Below are positions 1 through 9,683 of a stretch of DNA of 64,000 bases, in pieces; positions within the stretch are counted from its first letter, which is position 1; each line of letters opens with the position of its first letter. A program made the translations under genes and the position numbers. The notes beneath the pieces were generated by a model. It worked only from the letters and a program-made list of their open reading frames with translations, ran no database searches and was not told where the DNA came from. This DNA is from Drosophila pseudoobscura. Its lineage: Eukaryota; Arthropoda; Insecta; Diptera; Drosophilidae. The stretch covers positions 16,877,001-16,941,000 of the forward strand of contig NC_046681.1 in assembly GCF_009870125.1 (NCBI RefSeq), written 5' to 3'.

Positions 1-36
1 AGAACACGTTTTAATCTGAAAAAAGAATCTACAAAC

Positions 37-3000
37 CGTAATACAACCAGGAGGTTACAGGCGCCACCGACACGCCGCACTGGAAGATGCGTTTGTCATC
101 CTTTTCGATGGTTTTAGCTGTCATATAACCGCCATACGACCATCCCCAAATGCCACAACGTTCGGCATCCACATAGGGTAGATTCCGTTGCATCCACTCG
201 GTGACATGCAGCTGATCCTCCACCTCGTGATCCCCCAGATCGTTGTTGACCGAAAAGAGCAGATCCTTGCCCTTGTTGCCCGTACCCCTGCCATCGATGT
301 ACGCATAGATCGTATTCCTGGCGGTGGTCACAAATGCCTCGTAGCCCACCAAAAATCCATTGGTGACACGCACAGAATTCGGACCCTGATAGACCACCAC
401 AATCAGTGGATACTTCTTTGACTCATCAAAGTGGGGGGGCAGCGCGAGCTTGGCGTATCCAATGCTGCCATCTGCCAAAGTCACATTCAAGAATTTATAA
501 CTCGGACGCTGTTTCTCCGCCAGTTTGGCGCGATACGCTGTATTCAGTTCCCAGTCGGTTACCAGCGTGTTTGTGGTTGCCTCAAAGATTCGGGTATACG
601 AGGGATTGGGACCGCTGCAGGAGAGTGTGTAGTAGGCGAAGGACTTGCTGAAGGTAGCGCTGGCCGAGAGACATTCCTGGCCATCCACATCTATCTGATT
701 GCAGCTCAGACAATCGTCGTTGCTGTAGACATGATAAACGGAGGGATCACTCGCCTTTGTGGCCTGGTAGTATCTAAAATAGAGATAAAACAGGGGTTAT
801 ATATATCTCAGGCTTATTATTGCCACTTCTACTCACAATTTATCATTCACTTCATCGTATCCGTAGACGTTGAGGACCGTAAAGTTTCCTCTCGATTGCC
901 AGCTGTTGACTCCCGTCTCCAGATTCAAATTCCACACCTGATACCAATTGCCGATGTAGTAGGCGAAGATGCAGCTCTGTCCACTGCCCAGGCACTTGGG
1001 TGTGCTAATGTCCACCCATCCTTGAGGCTCCTCCAGACGTGTCACCTCCACGCAGACACCCAAATGGCTGCAGCTCTGAATGGAGGACAGGTTCTGGCGA
1101 CGGTTCATCCAGGTGATGAGCAAATGCGTGTTGTTGGACCACACAACATTCTGCAGAATGTGATCGCTGCTCACAACATCAATGGGGGCCACAATACGTT
1201 GCATTGTGGGATCATTGTCGGTGACATCGTACACCCGAAGGCTCACAACGGGGTTCTTGGTGCCAGTCTTTGGGTACTTGAGATGCTCCTCCTGCGGATA
1301 CTGATAGAAGGCGGTGTCCCCGTCTCCGTAAAGGAAATAATTGAAGGTCTCCACTTCGGTGTCGTTGAAGAAGCCAACGGCCAGCTTGGTGCCGTCCGGG
1401 GACCACCAAATGGCGCTACCGCTGCTCAAAACCTCCTCCTCGTACACCCAATCGGGCACACCATTGTACACGATCCCATCCACGCCGTCGTCCGTGATGC
1501 CAATCTCCAGGTTCTCATTGAAATGAATGTACACATTATTCAGGTAGACATACGCCAGGCGATCCCTCAGCGGGGACCATCCACAGTACTGCAATTTCTC
1601 GCCCTTATGGATCTGAACGGATGTATTCGTCTCGATATCATACACATCGTACTGGGCGATATACGAATGCCGGAACTTCTCTGTGAGATTGTGCCGAATG
1701 AGGATCTTGGTATTATCCGTGGAGAGCGTAAATGTGGCGCCCACATAATTGTTCTGAAATTCTATGAATTAGTTCTTTGTCTGGCGATAAGGTGGTACGA
1801 TTTTTACATTACCAGAAATGAGGAATTCTGAAATATCACATCCGTTTTGGTGGCAGCATTAAATTTATGAATGGATCTGTCGTTGGCAGTGTAATAGAAT
1901 TCTTCATCTGAAAAATAAAGCAGGAAATGCGACTATTAGAATCTATACAAATCTTTTAAATGACACATTTGGATTCATAGAGAAATCTATTTTGTCTGTT
2001 TTTTGTTTTTAAACTATCAAAGTGGTTGGCCTTTGATTGGTTTGCCCATTGCCAAAAGGCAAAAACCCCAAACAAATCGTAGAAAAAACCTCAAACGTAA
2101 AGACCGTAAAAGCCATGCCAAATTTCAATTACTGCTGTGGATAAAAATCAAAGCATGTGCTAGTAGATGTATTTGACATTTGATCCATTTGATTTGGTGC
2201 CAGAAAAAGAAATAAACAAATACAAACTTTTTTGGAATTTTTTCAGGGCTATACTTAAGTGAAATATCAACTAAAAATACAAAAGGGGAACTTATTATTG
2301 ATGCACAAACCCTAATTTATGGTAAAAGCACTACATAGAAAACCGGGAACCCGACAACATCGCTCTGTAATCAAAAATCAAGTGTTATCAGTGCCAGTTA
2401 ATCTCTTTGTGGAAATGCCCGTTTGTTTTTTTGATGCAATCAGCTCATGATCATTCATGAAATTCCCAAAATACACTTCACAGCCCCACACCTGACATCC
2501 ATATTGACTTTCTATGATGAGATTTCGATCTCCCAACTCCATCCAATGCCTCTTCCAGCTGCCAGAGCGTGCAATGGAATTCATTGGCGGAACAAAAGTT
2601 TCGACAGTCTGATCATTACGATGAGATGTGCACTTCCACGAGGTACAAAGAGAATTACACAATATACAACGATTGAAACCAGTTTGAAATTCGTACTGGA
2701 ATTGTTTTCAATAACGCCACCCAGAACTTTACGTCAGAGCTCCATAAAAGAATAGCAGAAAGAGAGAAGTAAGAGCAGTAAGAGTACGGGTTTTATCTCG
2801 ATAGCCGCCATTATAGTAAACCGCAGAACCGTGCGATAAGAAGAGGAATACGTGTATCAGCACATATGTAGCTTAGGCGACTAACTAGTGATCGTAATTC
2901 ATCGAAGATTAGATTGTAGTCTCAAAATACAATGCCTATAATGTAATATAGGACTCTTGAGGAGTGTGCAGAAAGCTCGGCAACAATGGAACCCAAGGTT

Positions 3001-3429
3001 ATACAATGATCAGGGCCTCAGTGAAAGTAATGCCAATAGGGAAATGACCCAACTCTACATGAATAGACTACATAATTGCGTTTTTGTTGATAAGAAAGGC
3101 AGCAGCAGCAGCCGCCGGCGGCCGCCCGCTGGGGCATTGTCACTGATTGCACACACTCTGGTGAAAATTCCCCCATGGGGAATTCTCAGGATGATACAAA
3201 AACAAGCAAACAGATAAACAGCACACTTCTGGGTCATCGAACACTAACCTGTTATCCAGGTTCCATTGAAACCAAGGAGACCCGCAGTGCCGGATAGGGC
3301 CTCCGTTAGGTCCCAGATCGTTTGATTCGCGCTGCTCTCCTCCCTCCTGTTGATCACAGCGCCCTGCGAGACGGACAGGCAGAGCAGCAGCAGCAGAACG
3401 ACCCCCGTTAGTTGCAATTTCACGTGCAT
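37..3429 (-). CDS. Dipeptidyl peptidase 4 (DPP4)-like serine exopeptidase, transcript A, 3' end cut off by the window
   Basis: Coding exons, read right to left, are 3429-3249, 1907-1813, 1753-837 and 773-37, all with GT..AG introns. A donor at 36 shows the gene continues outside. The 643 visible residues join in frame. Residues 1-60 hold a hydrophobic signal/anchor (LTGVVLLLLLCLSVSQG). The beta-propeller follows, with the family DWVYEEEV motif at about 194-201; its glutamates bind the substrate N-terminus in DPP4. A cysteine-rich propeller end lies at about 418-456. The alpha/beta hydrolase domain carries GWSYGGY with the nucleophile serine near 610. The catalytic Asp and His should be encoded left of the window. 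Family role: removal of N-terminal X-Pro or X-Ala dipeptides at the cell surface or in secretions. The ATG at 3429 follows a good AAA context; the frame is open a little further upstream but only with a GTG. This may be the orthologue of Drosophila omega (ome), but paralogues exist, so no symbol is given. Confidence 0.93.
1908..3248 (-). other. Intron of the DPP4-like gene, carrying a possible decayed coding relic
   Basis: This 1341-bp intron separates exon 1a from the short exon 2. No further DPP4-like exon is needed here, because exon 1a joins exon 2 directly in frame and matches the family order. At about 2529-2760 and 2957-3090 the plus strand reads protein-like in pieces (for example FEIRTGIVFNNATQNF and QQWNPRLYNDQGLSE), interrupted by stops and frame changes. 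I cannot name the source. The rest is AT-rich, with a short GCAGC/GCCGGCGG patch at about 3099-3130. Confidence 0.5.
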
Positions 3430-3840
3430 TTTCGTTATTTTCCCCACTTGTTACACGCAAAATCAAGTGCGACTAATTCCCCCCTCTCAACGCGCAACAG
3501 CTAACATACACCGCACACGGCCAAAAGGCAAGTGAATCGGAATCAGAAATCAATTTAAATCGACAATTAGCGCACGGCAATAAAATAATGACAGGGAGAG
3601 GGAGAGTGAGAAGATAACTGTAAGCCGCTCATTCAGCTTGCCGCTCGCCCTGCCAGATCGGTGAATTTAGGCATTTAATTATAATTTGAATTTAATCGTT
3701 TTGACTCAAATTTTCATGGAAGTGATTATTAATATTATTTTAATATTAATATTATGATTATTAACATATTACACATTTAAAATATTTTTCCCACCATTAT
3801 GCAGCGGGCTGGCAACTCTGTGATCTCTCGATTGCTCTTG

Positions 3841-3854
3841 ATCGATAATCGATT
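3841..3854. promoter_or_regulatory. Paired ATCGAT (DRE/BEAF-like) motif
   Basis: The sequence ATCGATAATCGATT contains two overlapping ATCGAT cores. It sits about 410 bp upstream of the exon 1a start codon and within the intron of the exon 1b transcript. ATCGAT cores are bound by DREF and BEAF-32 in Drosophila and mark housekeeping promoters and domain borders. This suits an independent promoter for exon 1a, but only motif matching supports it. Confidence 0.35.
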
Positions 3855-3902
3855 AAGAGAAGGCGCGCGCCTAGGGGTTTTTTTTTAAATTTATGCATTT
3901 AC

Positions 3903-4062
3903 CTGTTTTCCATTTGCCATTAAATTTCTTCAAGGGCACCTTTTGGAGCGCTTCTATAAGTTTCCAGGGGCTCTTTGTTCTCTGTGGTACAGCGGCGGAA
4001 ACTGGATAAATATCAACAATCCACAACAAAAGCAGCACAAACACATTTTTTTCCACCCGCAT
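3903..4062 (-). CDS. Alternative first coding exon (1b) of the DPP4-like gene
   Basis: The ATG at 4062 opens a 53-residue segment with a hydrophobic stretch (VFVLLLLWIVDIYPVSA), then LIEALQKVPLKKFNGKWKT. A GTAAAT donor follows at 3902. It ends in ACA-G, phase 1, exactly like exon 1a (ATA-ACA-G at 3249), so both can splice to the exon starting at 1907 and give WxTDEEFYY. Exon 1a ends FNGTWIT and exon 1b ends FNGKWKT, so the two are probably a duplicated exon with separate promoters. The products would differ in signal or anchor sequence and perhaps in secretion or membrane retention. Seen: the phase match and peptide similarity. Inferred: alternative promoter use. Confidence 0.8.
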
Positions 4063-4181
4063 CTTTCGTCACGGTCGTTAAAAAGGGTTGTTTAATTCTT
4101 GGCTTCCCGAAAGCAACTGATTTTAAGGGGAGATTTCGCTTATACTAGTGATAAAAATATTTAAATGAAATGCGCGGAAGA

Positions 4182-4219
4182 GCTGCCACTCTGGCGGCTA
4201 AACTCTAAGATGTGGCAGC
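4182..4219. repeat. Short inverted repeat upstream of exon 1b
   Basis: GCTGCCAC at 4182-4189 is repeated inverted as GTGGCAGC at 4212-4219 with a 22-bp spacer. It lies 120-157 bp upstream of the exon 1b ATG. GCTGCCACT also appears in the divergent promoter near 6157. It may be a paired binding site or a cruciform; no factor is assigned. Confidence 0.4.
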
Positions 4220-4277
4220 ACCCACACAATGTATTTGCAACGACTAAATAAATACCCTTTTGCTTACTGTGTGTATT

Positions 4278-4292
4278 TTTATTACTTTTATT
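4278..4292 (-). terminator. Poly(A) signals for the minus-strand Myb/SANT-like gene
   Basis: Two AATAAA hexamers on the minus strand (4283-4278 and 4292-4287) lie about 185-200 bp past the stop codon at 4477. They end that gene before the DPP4 exon 1b promoter region, so the two minus-strand genes are tandem with about 400 bp between coding parts. Confidence 0.55.
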
Positions 4293-4476
4293 CTTAATCT
4301 TAACACTTTTGCTTGTTTGCATATATTTTAAATGTGTAGGGTATTAAATTGTATTAAATTAAATTGTTGGACACCAAATCGACTTTAAAAAATTTCAAAA
4401 ATTTGACAAATATTAATGCGTCGCGATCCTGAAAACTACAAACTTTGATTTGCTTAAAAATATCCGAAAATTCTGC

Positions 4477-5952
4477 TCACTGCTGTGGCTGCCCAGAATC
4501 TGGTTGCGCATGGTGGTGCATTTGCTGGGTCTGCTGAGGTCGGGCCTCCCACTGCATGAAGCGGTTGAGGATCAGGGTCTGATTCTCCAGTACCTTGGGG
4601 AAGAAGGTCTGCATCAAGTCCAGCTTCCGTTCCTCCAGCTCCAAACGTTGACGGGATATCTTTGTCTGTTCGGCGATCAGCTGGGTATTCCGACGCACCT
4701 CCTCCATGTACAGGGCCTCCAGGGAGTCGGCCGCTAGGGTATTCGACGATCCAAAGGGACGACCGCGTCTCCGCGGTGCCGGTGCGGGCGAGCTCATCCC
4801 GACTGTTCCTCCATTGGCATTGGTGGCCACACTGATCGTGTTGTTGCTGCTGTTGATGTACGCCACGGCGGTGATCGGCTGATGATTGATGGTCGCGGCG
4901 GTTCCATTGCTGCTGCTGTTTGTGTAGACACTTGGCTGCGGTTGCTGCTGCTGCTGCTGTTGCGGCTGCTGCTGTGATCCTGGCTGTTGGATCTGCTGCT
5001 GTTGCTCTGTGGGCAGCTGCAATGGTTGCTGCTGCTGCTGAAATTGTTGCCCGTATCCGGGTTGAAATTGTGGCTGCTGCTGTTGCTGTTGGAGTTGCTG
5101 CTGTTGTATCTGCTGTGGCGTCTGCAGCTCGAGCAATTGAGCTGGCTCGGCTGGCGAATACTGTTGGAGTGGCTCCTGGAAGGGTATCGAACGATACTCG
5201 TCGTCCTCGTACTCCTGCTTCACCGCCTCATCGTACTGATCCGTAAATAGTTCCGTATTGAAGCTCATCCCACCGCCGCCGCTGTTGTTGTTGTTGTGGC
5301 TGCTGCTGTTGTTGCTGTTGCTGCTGTTGTTGTAGAAGCTGGTGGCCGCCGTCGCCTCTGTGGTGAGATTGAGACCTTGCTGCTGCGGCTGGGGAGTCAT
5401 ATTCTCCCTGGGCGGAGTCATATCGCGATTGTTAAGCAGTGCACCCGGGGGCAAGGGCTCGGCATCCTTCGGCCTGTGTAGGTTCTTCAGTATTCGATTG
5501 ATAATGTCGTACTTCTTCCAGCGATTGGGATAACTGGTGGGATCCGACAGCAGCTGCTTCTTCACCGATCTAGCCCATACAGAGATAGCGCGTATTGAAA
5601 TAATTTGAAAAGAGTGTTCCCTCGATTCACGGACTCACCTGAACTTGGCCCTCGTCTGGTTAACTTTCATTTGTATCTCCTCGGGCTTCACATCCACCCC
5701 GAAACGTTCGCGCAACTCCTCCGCCCACTGAGCAAAGAATATCGTATTCTTGCCATTCCGCGTCAGACGCCAGTTGTCGCGGCCCCAGATCTCGTAGAGA
5801 CGCTCCTCCTCGCTAGGCGTCCAGTAGCGACGTGCCTTCTCCTTGGCTTTGCCCTCCAGCATATCCTGACCCCCGCACATGTTCAGATCCGACGCCTCGG
5901 CGTTGTTCGTCCCGCTGCCGGATGCGCTGCCGCCACCACCGCCGTAGTCCAT
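4477..5952 (-). CDS. Myb/SANT-like domain, glutamine-rich probable transcription factor
   Basis: Two exons, 5952-5639 and 5569-4477, are joined across a 69-bp intron (donor GTGAGT, acceptor ctag) and give 468 residues. The N-terminus is Gly/Ser-rich. Residues about 40-135 form a Myb/SANT-like DNA-binding domain (ARRYWTPSEEERLYEIWGRDN, then a second basic half across the splice). Next are Asn/Ser runs, an acidic stretch with a SUMO-type VKQE at about 221, and a polyglutamine region at about 250-315. An AT-hook-like RRRGRP lies at about 371-376 and a charged coiled coil at about 387-436. I start at the ATG at 5952; two codons upstream there is only a GTG. Likely nuclear and DNA-binding; targets unknown. 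It is divergent from, and similar in layout to, the gene at 6445-7442. Confidence 0.9.
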
Positions 5953-6444
5953 AGGCACCGCTGCAGGCTTAGTGCGTTGTTAGTTTGATGCAGTGTGTCC
6001 CACGTTCCCGATTCCGTGTTCGCACGGAAAATTACACAATACTTTGATGCATTCGGAATACTGTGAGGAAGCCAAAAAGATTTTTTGCAAAAAAAATCAA
6101 CAACAGTGCTGATACATAGAACAAGGTTGCCGTATCTTCGTTAAAATACTGTTGGCGCTGCCACTTCCTCAGCAGCAAAGCAGTAAAATACATTTAATTT
6201 CAATAAAATGCACTTTACTAGTGCAAACAAAATCATCAATCATTTTAAACAGATATATCATGATTCTTTCAAATATTTTTTTACCACTTTGTTATATTAT
6301 TACACTTTCTCACTAACGCGTTGCGTTGGTATTTTTCCCAGTGTTTTCGGTATATTCTTTTTGGCATTTCCACGCCGACATCTTTTGGTCCTCAGTCACG
6401 TACAAAAATGTTTGGATAAATTGCACACAAATTTAAAAAAAAAC
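5953..6444. promoter_or_regulatory. Shared 492-bp divergent promoter region
   Basis: This interval separates the start codons of two head-to-head Myb/SANT-like genes. It is AT-rich and contains a GCGCTGCCACTTC element near 6154 and motif 6-type elements on the plus-strand side. An open frame extends upstream of 6445 in the same phase (from an ATG at 6208), but that sequence is AT-rich, reads as unlikely protein, and lies in the promoter zone. I treat it as 5' leader. Confidence 0.6.
6325..6357 (+). promoter_or_regulatory. Two tandem Ohler motif 6 core-promoter elements
   Basis: GTTGGTATTTTT at 6325-6336 matches the Drosophila core-promoter consensus KTYRGTATWTTT at all 12 positions. TTCGGTATATTC at 6346-6357 matches 11 of 12. 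They lie 90-120 bp upstream of the ATG at 6445. This class marks broadly active promoters lacking a TATA box, so the plus-strand gene is probably expressed widely or maternally. Confidence 0.6.
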
Positions 6445-7442
6445 ATGAGCGGTGGAAAGCATATGCGGTTGCGCTACTATACCTCAATGGAGGAGGTCAC
6501 CATGGTGCGGGTGTGGCGTGAGTTTCTCGACCTGATACCCTCGTACAGCGAGAATCTGCCCATCTTTCGGGACATTTCACACAGCATGCAGCAATGCGGC
6601 ATTCGGCTGAACAAACAAGAGGTTCGCCGTCGCATCAATAGCTATCGCAATAAGTATTTGTAGGTATAACACGCACTGCCACTGCAGATTCCACTAACAT
6701 CTCTGTTGCCTTTTGCAGAACGGAACGGAGTCGCGTGGAGGGCGATCCGGAGTACACACCGGAATGGCGTCTGTACCAGATTGTAGACTGCCTTTTCAAT
6801 CCAGAGCGACCCTCGGTGGACATTCACCTGGTACAGAATGTGCTCGAGTCGGCGGCCATGCAGGTGCGCAGCGAGCATCCGGATCTGCCGAACATACCTA
6901 GCTCAATGTCCAGGGCACCTTATGTGAAGTTCAATCGCGATCCGGACGGCTGTGCCTTCCTGGAGGGCCCATCACCAACACCGCCGCAACAAACCCAGAA
7001 TCTTCCCGAAATGCTGCACTTTTCTCAGAATCCAGTCAAGACTGAACCCAAGCCGCTTGACGCGGACGAAGCCGACAGTCCAACTTACGCAGAGAGTGCC
7101 ATACGACGGACACCCTTGATGCCCGCCAATTATCAGCTCCAGCTACCCGTGGAGGAGCGCATGGAGATGGGGGCGAACGGTCAGATGGAGTACGTTGGAA
7201 AGAAAAAGCGCGGACGGCGCAGCATTTTGCCGCGCGTGGGACAGATCTCGCTGGCCCAATTGGAGGCCTTGCGCATGCAGAACGGAGAGCTGGAGCGGCA
7301 GAATGAGAACAGCCAGATGGAGTTGGAGTTCAAGGAGCGGCAATACAACGAGCTAGAGCAGACCCTCGACCTCTGGATGCACCAGCAAGAGATGTTTTTG
7401 CTCCACTTTGAGCGCCTGGGCTTCAAAACCGCGGAGGACTAG
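6445..7442 (+). CDS. Myb/SANT-like domain protein with C-terminal coiled coil
   Basis: Two exons, 6445-6659 and 6719-7442, are separated by a 59-bp intron (donor GTAGGT, acceptor tttgcag) and give 312 residues. Without splicing the frame stops at once, which supports the intron. Residues about 8-100 form a Myb/SANT-like domain (RYYTSMEEVTMVRVW..., RINSYRNKYLTERSR across the splice, then EYTPEWRLYQIVDCLF). A Pro-rich linker holds a SUMO-type VKTE at about 178. A basic KKKRGRR lies at about 233-239, and a Gln/Glu coiled coil at about 250-307. The ATG at 6445 has a good AAAC context. The order of domain, RGR patch and coiled coil starting near LEAL matches the neighbour at 4477-5952, so the two are probably old paralogues. 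The role is likely transcriptional; partners unknown. Confidence 0.9.
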
Positions 7443-7867
7443 CCTCCCCTTTCAAACCCCTCTTCGTTGATCTATTGAATAGTTAGCTTTAATTGTGGGA
7501 AAAAAAACTCCAGTTCATACGATGTACAAACCACCTTATAGGCTATAGCGAACCGAAGATACATTTACGGTCTAATTTTTTGGATCAGTTTATTTGTCAT
7601 TTAAGAACTAGTCAAAATGAATTGACAGCTAAACTACTTATAGAAGAGATTTCTGGAACTTTTAGTTTAATTTTCAGTTCAATAACTAATACTTAAGCTC
7701 TAAAGAATTTGCAGGAAGCAAAATACATATGTTTTAAGTTCATTTTTGATTTAAGCAATGAAGAAGTTGGAAAATGGGAAATTTAATTTTTGGAGATATT
7801 TTTCTGAATGAATATGTACATATATAAAACTTTTCGATCCCCGATTATTATATATATTTCAAAATCA

Positions 7868-8056
7868 ATATTTTCAAAGGGTTTATTTCCGATCAGATCG
7901 AATCTTTATCTAATATTGAGTTGACTTTGCAGATATTTCTATCAATGAAAGTATTCTATAGAGTGAAGTGTGTGCTAGTAATCTATTAGTTCCGATAATT
8001 ATCTATATATTCACAGGCTTTTATTTTTGATCAGTTCGATCTTTATATCCAAGGCT
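7868..8056. repeat. Decayed two-copy tandem duplication, about 138-bp period
   Basis: The stretch at about 7868-7915 (ttcaaagggtttatttccga, then tcagatcgaatctttat) recurs diverged at about 8008-8056 (ttcacaggcttttatttttg, then atcagttcgatctttat). Confidence 0.5.
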
Positions 8057-8177
8057 ATAGGAAATGGAATATCTCTTAAAATCGTATTGCCGCTGCTACA
8101 TTCTACATGTATAATTTTGTTACACCATAACTACACTACATCCATTAGACGTCCCTCAAAGACGTTCAAATTATGGC

Positions 8178-8183
8178 AATAAA
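8178..8183 (+). terminator. Candidate poly(A) signal AATAAA
   Basis: This is the first canonical AATAAA after the stop at 7442 on the plus strand, 736 bp downstream. It is a plausible end for that transcript, not proven. Confidence 0.35.
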
Positions 8184-9296
8184 ATGCGGTTTTCAGCCTT
8201 TGATATAATAAATTATTAAAAAATATTCTTGCTTTTCTTGTGCTCGACTATTCCCTAACGTTACAGTGTAGTGTAAGTGCCCCTAAAATTACTATTTCAC
8301 ATAATACATGGCTTTCACTGAGGCCTGCACTAGAGCCATCTATCGGCCTCCTCCTTTTGGACCACCGCCCACAAAATTTGAAGGATTTTTTAAAGCAACA
8401 CCTGTCTGCCACCCTTAAGTGGTTGCCCCTCACACTCCACACCGGTGTCTGTGGGTCAGCGTGAAAGTGAATTTCCTGTGGGCGGATATTTGTTCTTTTT
8501 TTTACGGTAAAATTAATTGCCTTCTGATAAAAGACCGTTAGAAAGTCCCATCTGGCTTTAATTGAAAGTACTTTCGTTTCGGGAAGACCATGCTGTTTAG
8601 AAAATTGGATTTCAATTGTTTTTGGTATAAAAAGTGCGCCAAAAAATAAATAAAATTGTATAATAAATCTGAAATCTGTGAAAACAACCTTTCAGATCTT
8701 GCTAATCCTATTGGATATTGCATTTCTATCTCTCTATTTAAATGAAGCCCCCCATTCGGTGGCAAGAAAGAGATACTCTATCTACCCCATTCGGTGGCAT
8801 CAGAGCGAAAAAGATTGAAATGTTAAGTTGAAAAAAAGTTTTGCTTAACGAGGCAATGATTGATTGATTGACTGTTGCCGGACACAGCACTGGTGAGGGG
8901 GAGAAGGCGGCACCAATGCTAATCATATATCGGCATGAAAGTGGCGTGAGGACATGGACGTGGATAAAAAAAGATAACGAGAAGGCAGAACGCCTGGCAA
9001 TTACGTCCAATTAGAGATTGTGGCATTTGTGGCCATTTGAGAGATGCTCTAATTGATAGTTTTGCGCCTCTAAGACAAATATCTTGGCAACACGACACTT
9101 TAGAGCGGGGCAAAAGAGCAAGATCAGCAGAACAGGAAATATTTGAATGTATGGAAAGCGACCAAGATGGCAAATGGCACTAGGTTATGGGATGGAGGGA
9201 CTAGGAAAACGAAATAAAATAAATAAATAAATGCAAATTCAAGAAATAAAAGCAGAGAAATTCAGTTCAAAACGCATTTACTGGCGCTTTAACGAA

Positions 9297-9314
9297 GACG
9301 CCCTCTGGCGGCAG
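9297..9314. promoter_or_regulatory. CTCF-like insulator site
   Basis: GACGCCCTCTGGCGGCAG resembles the conserved CTCF core (GCGCCCYCTRGTGG-type), and 8327-8347 (CTAGAGCCATCTATCGGC) is a weaker relative. Its position, between the compact gene cluster and the long gene-poor region, is what a domain border would show. The evidence is motif resemblance only. Confidence 0.3.
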
Positions 9315-9485
9315 AATATCAACAGGTGCTAAATATCAGAGAAATTCCTACGTTTTAGAACAAGTTACAGGCTATATTTAGTACCAATCACTCTTCTACC
9401 ACACTCTTCTGTCCACAGATTCCAGTCGTAAGGTGGTAGTTCTGGTATTCCCCTTGTATTCCATTAAAAGTATCTTATACCCAAT

Positions 9486-9683
9486 TTACCTTCTCGTGTT
9501 TTCGCACCATGTAACGATGAGCGTTACGTTCTCGTCAAGTGGTGCAACAAATATATAAAATGAATTATGTCCCTCAAAATGAGGCCTTTTGTTGTTTGCA
9601 CCTAATATCCTTATACCATGCGGTCGGAACTCAGCAATCATACGCAAAAATGAGCTAGGAGGAGCTAAGAGCAGGCTCTCCAT
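9486..9683 (-). other. Small open frame ending at a splice-donor-like site, possible exon or relic
   Basis: The ATG at 9683 opens 65 codons ending ENTRR. The last codons overlap a good donor (AGAAG/GTAAAT, intron from 9489), so it could be a first coding exon rather than a whole gene. The product (RMIAEFRPHGIRILGANNK..., FYIFVAPLDENVTLIVTW) is mixed in composition, not repeat-derived, and not recognised. No clear acceptor was found just downstream. Chance is quite possible. Confidence 0.2.

Larger units (their letters stand above)
7443..8200 (+). other. 3' flank of the plus-strand Myb/SANT-like gene
   Basis: AT-rich sequence follows the stop codon. The first canonical poly(A) hexamer on this strand is at 8178, so the 3' UTR may be over 700 bp, or a variant hexamer may be used earlier. 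A decayed tandem duplication occupies 7868-8056. No further coding sequence was seen. Confidence 0.5.

Noticed and set aside
431..1831. 466-codon plus-strand open frame
   Set aside because: It lies antisense to two coding exons and an intron of the DPP4-like gene. It is a shadow of that gene's codon bias, and its translation has no recognisable domain.
6208..6444. N-terminal extension of the plus-strand Myb/SANT-like gene from an ATG at 6208
   Set aside because: The extension is rich in Phe, Tyr and Ile, lies over the motif 6 promoter elements and lacks resemblance to the domain family. The ATG at 6445 has the better context.
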